Below are positions 5,435 through 7,371 of a stretch of 7,371 nucleotides of DNA, piece by piece (position 1 is the first letter of the stretch; each line of letters starts with the position of its first letter). The stretch is from Verrucomicrobiia bacterium (GTDB taxonomy: Bacteria > Verrucomicrobiota > Verrucomicrobiia > Limisphaerales > JAUIHU01). The position numbers were made by a program, and so were the translations under genes. The stretch lies in NCBI GenBank assembly GCA_030432175.1, contig JAUIHU010000209.1, positions 1-7,371 on the forward strand, written 5' to 3'. The notes below the pieces were generated by a model, which saw only the letters and a list, made by a program, of their open reading frames with translations, was not told the DNA's origin and did not search any database.

Positions 5435-7009
5435 ATGAAATCAAAACGACTGCTTCAGATAATAGGCGTTGGGGCCGTTTGCGCCCTGCTACCGTCACAA
5501 GCCCTTCCAGCTGCCATTCCTCCTGAACCGCAACATGAAACTTTTCCGGATGAATTCAGTGTCCTGGATTACTGGTCGCCGACTTGGGGAACTTTTCCTT
5601 TGGTGGATTGGAGTTCTGAAGATGTGGACAACGCAACTGACTCCGGATCTCTGAAAATGACAGGTGATTACTTTACGGCTGCGGATGACGGTTGGGAACA
5701 AATGGTCATCACCCGCTCATTTGAAGAGCCAATCATTGGAGGTGAGCACACCAGTATCTCGGTTATGGTGAAAGTGACTGAGGACTCTGCGCCAAATCTG
5801 GATGGCAATTTTGGATATTTTGAGTTGAAACGCACCGACGGTTCCACGTTTGGCGGAGTGAATCTGACCGAGCAAGATTGGACTGAAGTAGTGTTTGAAC
5901 TTTCAGCCACGGAAGGAGATATTAATGGATTGATTGTTCAATGTGGTAGTTCCAGCTATCAGGGCAACGTATCGGTTTTGATGGATAATCTGACCTTTGT
6001 TCCAAGAGATACTCAAACCGGAGAAGCCCCTCCACTGAGTTTGAGCCGCATAGAAAGTTCAGAAGGTTTGCGTCTTACAGCCAGCGCTTTTGGCCAGGCT
6101 TACCAACGCCAGAATATCGCTTTCCTACCTTCAGAAGATTGGTTCAATGGCATCTATTGGGGCGACACAGTAGACCCAATGACGTATTCATTAACTTGGG
6201 CAGATTTCCCGGATCGAAACGATCACGCAGGTTTTCAAGGTCATTTAATTCTGACTGTCGACGGAGGCGGATCAATCACACCGGATTGGAATGATCCGAA
6301 TGTCATTCTACTGGAATTCCAATACGCCAACTGGCCCGGCCCTGACGGCGAAGCAGGCACAGACGATGATGCGATGCGCGCCCGAGTTCGTTTCCTCCAT
6401 AAAATTTATGAGGATCAAGGAAACGCCATGCTTTACCGGACCGATCCTGCGAATGGTCCAGTAGGATTTCTAGGGGAAATATTTTCGGACGATATGAATG
6501 GAACATGGTCCTTAACCTTTCACGATCTGTTCAATGCAGAAATCACTGCGCCGGACGGTTCTTCTGTCAGCATTGAACTTCCACAAGAAAGTGGGGAAGT
6601 GTTTGACGGATCAATATCTCTGTTCGGAATAGCAGCTCTGGTAGGCGTCCAACCCAACTCTGAAGACAACATAGGTCAGTTCGCAACACTCACTAATTTC
6701 TCTATCAACAAAGGAGCCACAGAATTTGTGAACGATGACTTTACAGCGGAAGAAATCAATCCAGACCAATGGATCGTGCGTGCTCAAGACTCTACAGGTA
6801 TTTTTTTGACACCAGCCGACTTGAGCTGGAAACTGAGTTGGCCACTTCCGGACGACGGGTATCTTCCTGTCATGAAAAGCGATCTGAACGATATCTGGTC
6901 ACCAGCTCCACCCGCACGACAAATAGGAAACGCACGCCAGTTATTATTACGTTCGAGCGAATTACCCTCAGAAGAACAAGCATTTTTCGGACTTCAGCCG
7001 ATTGATTAA
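5435..7009 (+). CDS. Secreted multidomain protein with N-terminal jelly-roll (CBM-like) region; function unknown
   Basis: This is an acidic exported protein of 524 residues from the ATG at 5435; an in-frame TTG at 5408 would put nine unneeded residues before the signal peptide. KSKRLLQ plus a hydrophobic core forms the signal, with cleavage near SQA23. Residues 35-190 look like a beta-sandwich of carbohydrate-binding type, with alternating hydrophobic strands ending in VLMDNLTFVP, a common last strand of such folds. Residues 200-430 form a second beta-rich region of a kind I associate with secreted Verrucomicrobia proteins (LRLTASAFGQAYQRQN, HAGFQGHLIL, TDPANGPVGFLG). PGPDGEAGTDDD (301-312) resembles a calcium-binding Asp loop. 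The last 95 residues (LSWKLSWPLPDDGYLPV, IWSPAPP, FFGL) match the style of the short C-terminal domain common on Verrucomicrobia surface proteins. No catalytic motif is recognisable. A role in binding polysaccharide is inference. It may have its own promoter after the 112-bp gap. Confidence 0.85.
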   Translation: MKSKRLLQIIGVGAVCALLPSQALPAAIPPEPQHETFPDEFSVLDYWSPTWGTFPLVDWSSEDVDNATDSGSLKMTGDYFTAADDGWEQMVITRSFEEPIIGGEHTSISVMVKVTEDSAPNLDGNFGYFELKRTDGSTFGGVNLTEQDWTEVVFELSATEGDINGLIVQCGSSSYQGNVSVLMDNLTFVPRDTQTGEAPPLSLSRIESSEGLRLTASAFGQAYQRQNIAFLPSEDWFNGIYWGDTVDPMTYSLTWADFPDRNDHAGFQGHLILTVDGGGSITPDWNDPNVILLEFQYANWPGPDGEAGTDDDAMRARVRFLHKIYEDQGNAMLYRTDPANGPVGFLGEIFSDDMNGTWSLTFHDLFNAEITAPDGSSVSIELPQESGEVFDGSISLFGIAALVGVQPNSEDNIGQFATLTNFSINKGATEFVNDDFTAEEINPDQWIVRAQDSTGIFLTPADLSWKLSWPLPDDGYLPVMKSDLNDIWSPAPPARQIGNARQLLLRSSELPSEEQAFFGLQPID

Positions 7010-7071
7010 ATCAGATAATCAATCTGTTAAAAGCCGATCGAGATCGATTCCTCTAAATACCAATTAACTGG

Positions 7072-7114
7072 ATCCCACTTGAGAGAGCAACCTCAATCGA
7101 GTGGGATTTCTTTG
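7072..7114 (+). terminator. Rho-independent-type terminator between convergent genes
   Basis: The left arm ATCCCACTTGA (7072-7082) pairs with the right arm TCGAGTGGGAT (7097-7107) over 11 base pairs, with one U-G wobble. The 14-base loop can form further GAG/CTC pairs. The sequence after the stem is TTCTTTG, a moderate U tract for plus-strand transcription, so this likely ends the transcript of the secreted protein gene. On the minus strand the wobble becomes an A-C mismatch and the following tract is poor, so it is a weaker terminator for the VanZ-like gene, whose stop codon lies in the loop. Confidence 0.65.
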
Positions 7115-7371
7115 TCTCTCTCCCTGCATTTTCTGATTCGTTGCAAATGAAAACAGGCGAAAGATGCTACAGCTACACCCACTGCATCCGCCCCCAGGTC
7201 ATTGAGATCAAATGTTCGCGAAGGAATAAAAATCTGACTCAATTCCTCCAGCACAACGAAAATAATTACCCAAAAAGCTCCGTTATAAATTCGATAATTA
7301 CCAAAAGGAATCAAACGAAAACCTGAAGCCATAATTGCCAATAGAGTCAGCATGCCAAAAAGTCCGGCATG
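7093..7371 (-). CDS. VanZ-like family membrane protein, 5' end outside window
   Basis: 92 C-terminal residues are visible; the frame is open to the right edge, so the start lies beyond 7371. The first visible residues, HAGLFGMLTLLAI, fit the DKxxHxxxFxxL segment near the start of VanZ-like proteins, so only some 20-40 residues are probably missing. A second membrane segment (AFWVIIFVVLEELSQIF) carries the Glu-Glu and Gln of the family motif, followed by IPSRTFDLNDLGADAVGVAVA, the characteristic PxRxFDxxDLxAxxxG pattern and a third segment. The tail is short and charged (RIRKCRERDKEIPLD). VanZ itself gives low-level teicoplanin resistance, but most relatives are small membrane proteins of unknown job, and resistance should not be assumed here. 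The gene converges on the secreted protein gene, and its last codons form the right arm of the terminator hairpin. Confidence 0.85.
   Translation of the reverse strand, partial: HAGLFGMLTLLAIMASGFRLIPFGNYRIYNGAFWVIIFVVLEELSQIFIPSRTFDLNDLGADAVGVAVASFACFHLQRIRKCRERDKEIPLD

Noticed and set aside
7093..7371. Teicoplanin resistance function for the VanZ-like protein
   Set aside because: There is no van gene cluster in view, and most VanZ-like proteins outside Gram-positive van operons have no shown resistance role.

Overview
The window looks like chromosomal DNA from a member of the Verrucomicrobiota or a close relative in the PVC group, probably one that degrades marine polysaccharides. The evidence is the combination of gene families: an iduronate-2-sulfatase-like (S1_7-type) sulfatase, a GFTLIELLVV pseudopilin with an H-X9-DG motif, a secreted PQQ-like beta-propeller with the RFRGP/IPGxGWSSPV start, and a large acidic exported protein ending in a FFxL-type tail. 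The taxonomic call is inference from protein style only; no rRNA or marker gene is present.

Layout. Positions 1-1083 (minus) hold the N-terminal three quarters of an exported sulfatase, cut by the left edge. Upstream of it, also on the minus strand, lies a complete pseudopilin gene (1308-2096). A 136-bp AT-rich divergent gap (2097-2232) separates it from a tight plus-strand cluster: a SAM-dependent O-methyltransferase-like enzyme (2233-3291), a secreted PQQ-like beta-propeller protein (3326-4606) and a short-chain dehydrogenase/reductase (4606-5322). The last two genes overlap by one base (TGATG). After a 112-bp gap comes a secreted multidomain protein (5435-7009). A hairpin at 7072-7107 then separates it from a convergent VanZ-like membrane protein gene on the minus strand (7093 to beyond 7371), whose 5' end is outside the window.

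How the genes may work together. The sulfatase and pseudopilin fit a surface or periplasmic apparatus that captures and desulfates polysaccharides. The methyltransferase-propeller-SDR set is probably one operon combining two cytoplasmic small-molecule enzymes with one exported propeller; its substrate cannot be read from the sequence. The most curious structural detail is a 13-codon mini-ORF at 3288-3329. It overlaps the methyltransferase stop and the propeller start, each as ATGA, so the three genes could form an unbroken chain of stop/start overlaps.

I see no tRNA or rRNA gene, CRISPR array, transposase or phage gene. No gene-free stretch exceeds 300 bases; the longest, 1084-1307, is 224 bases.
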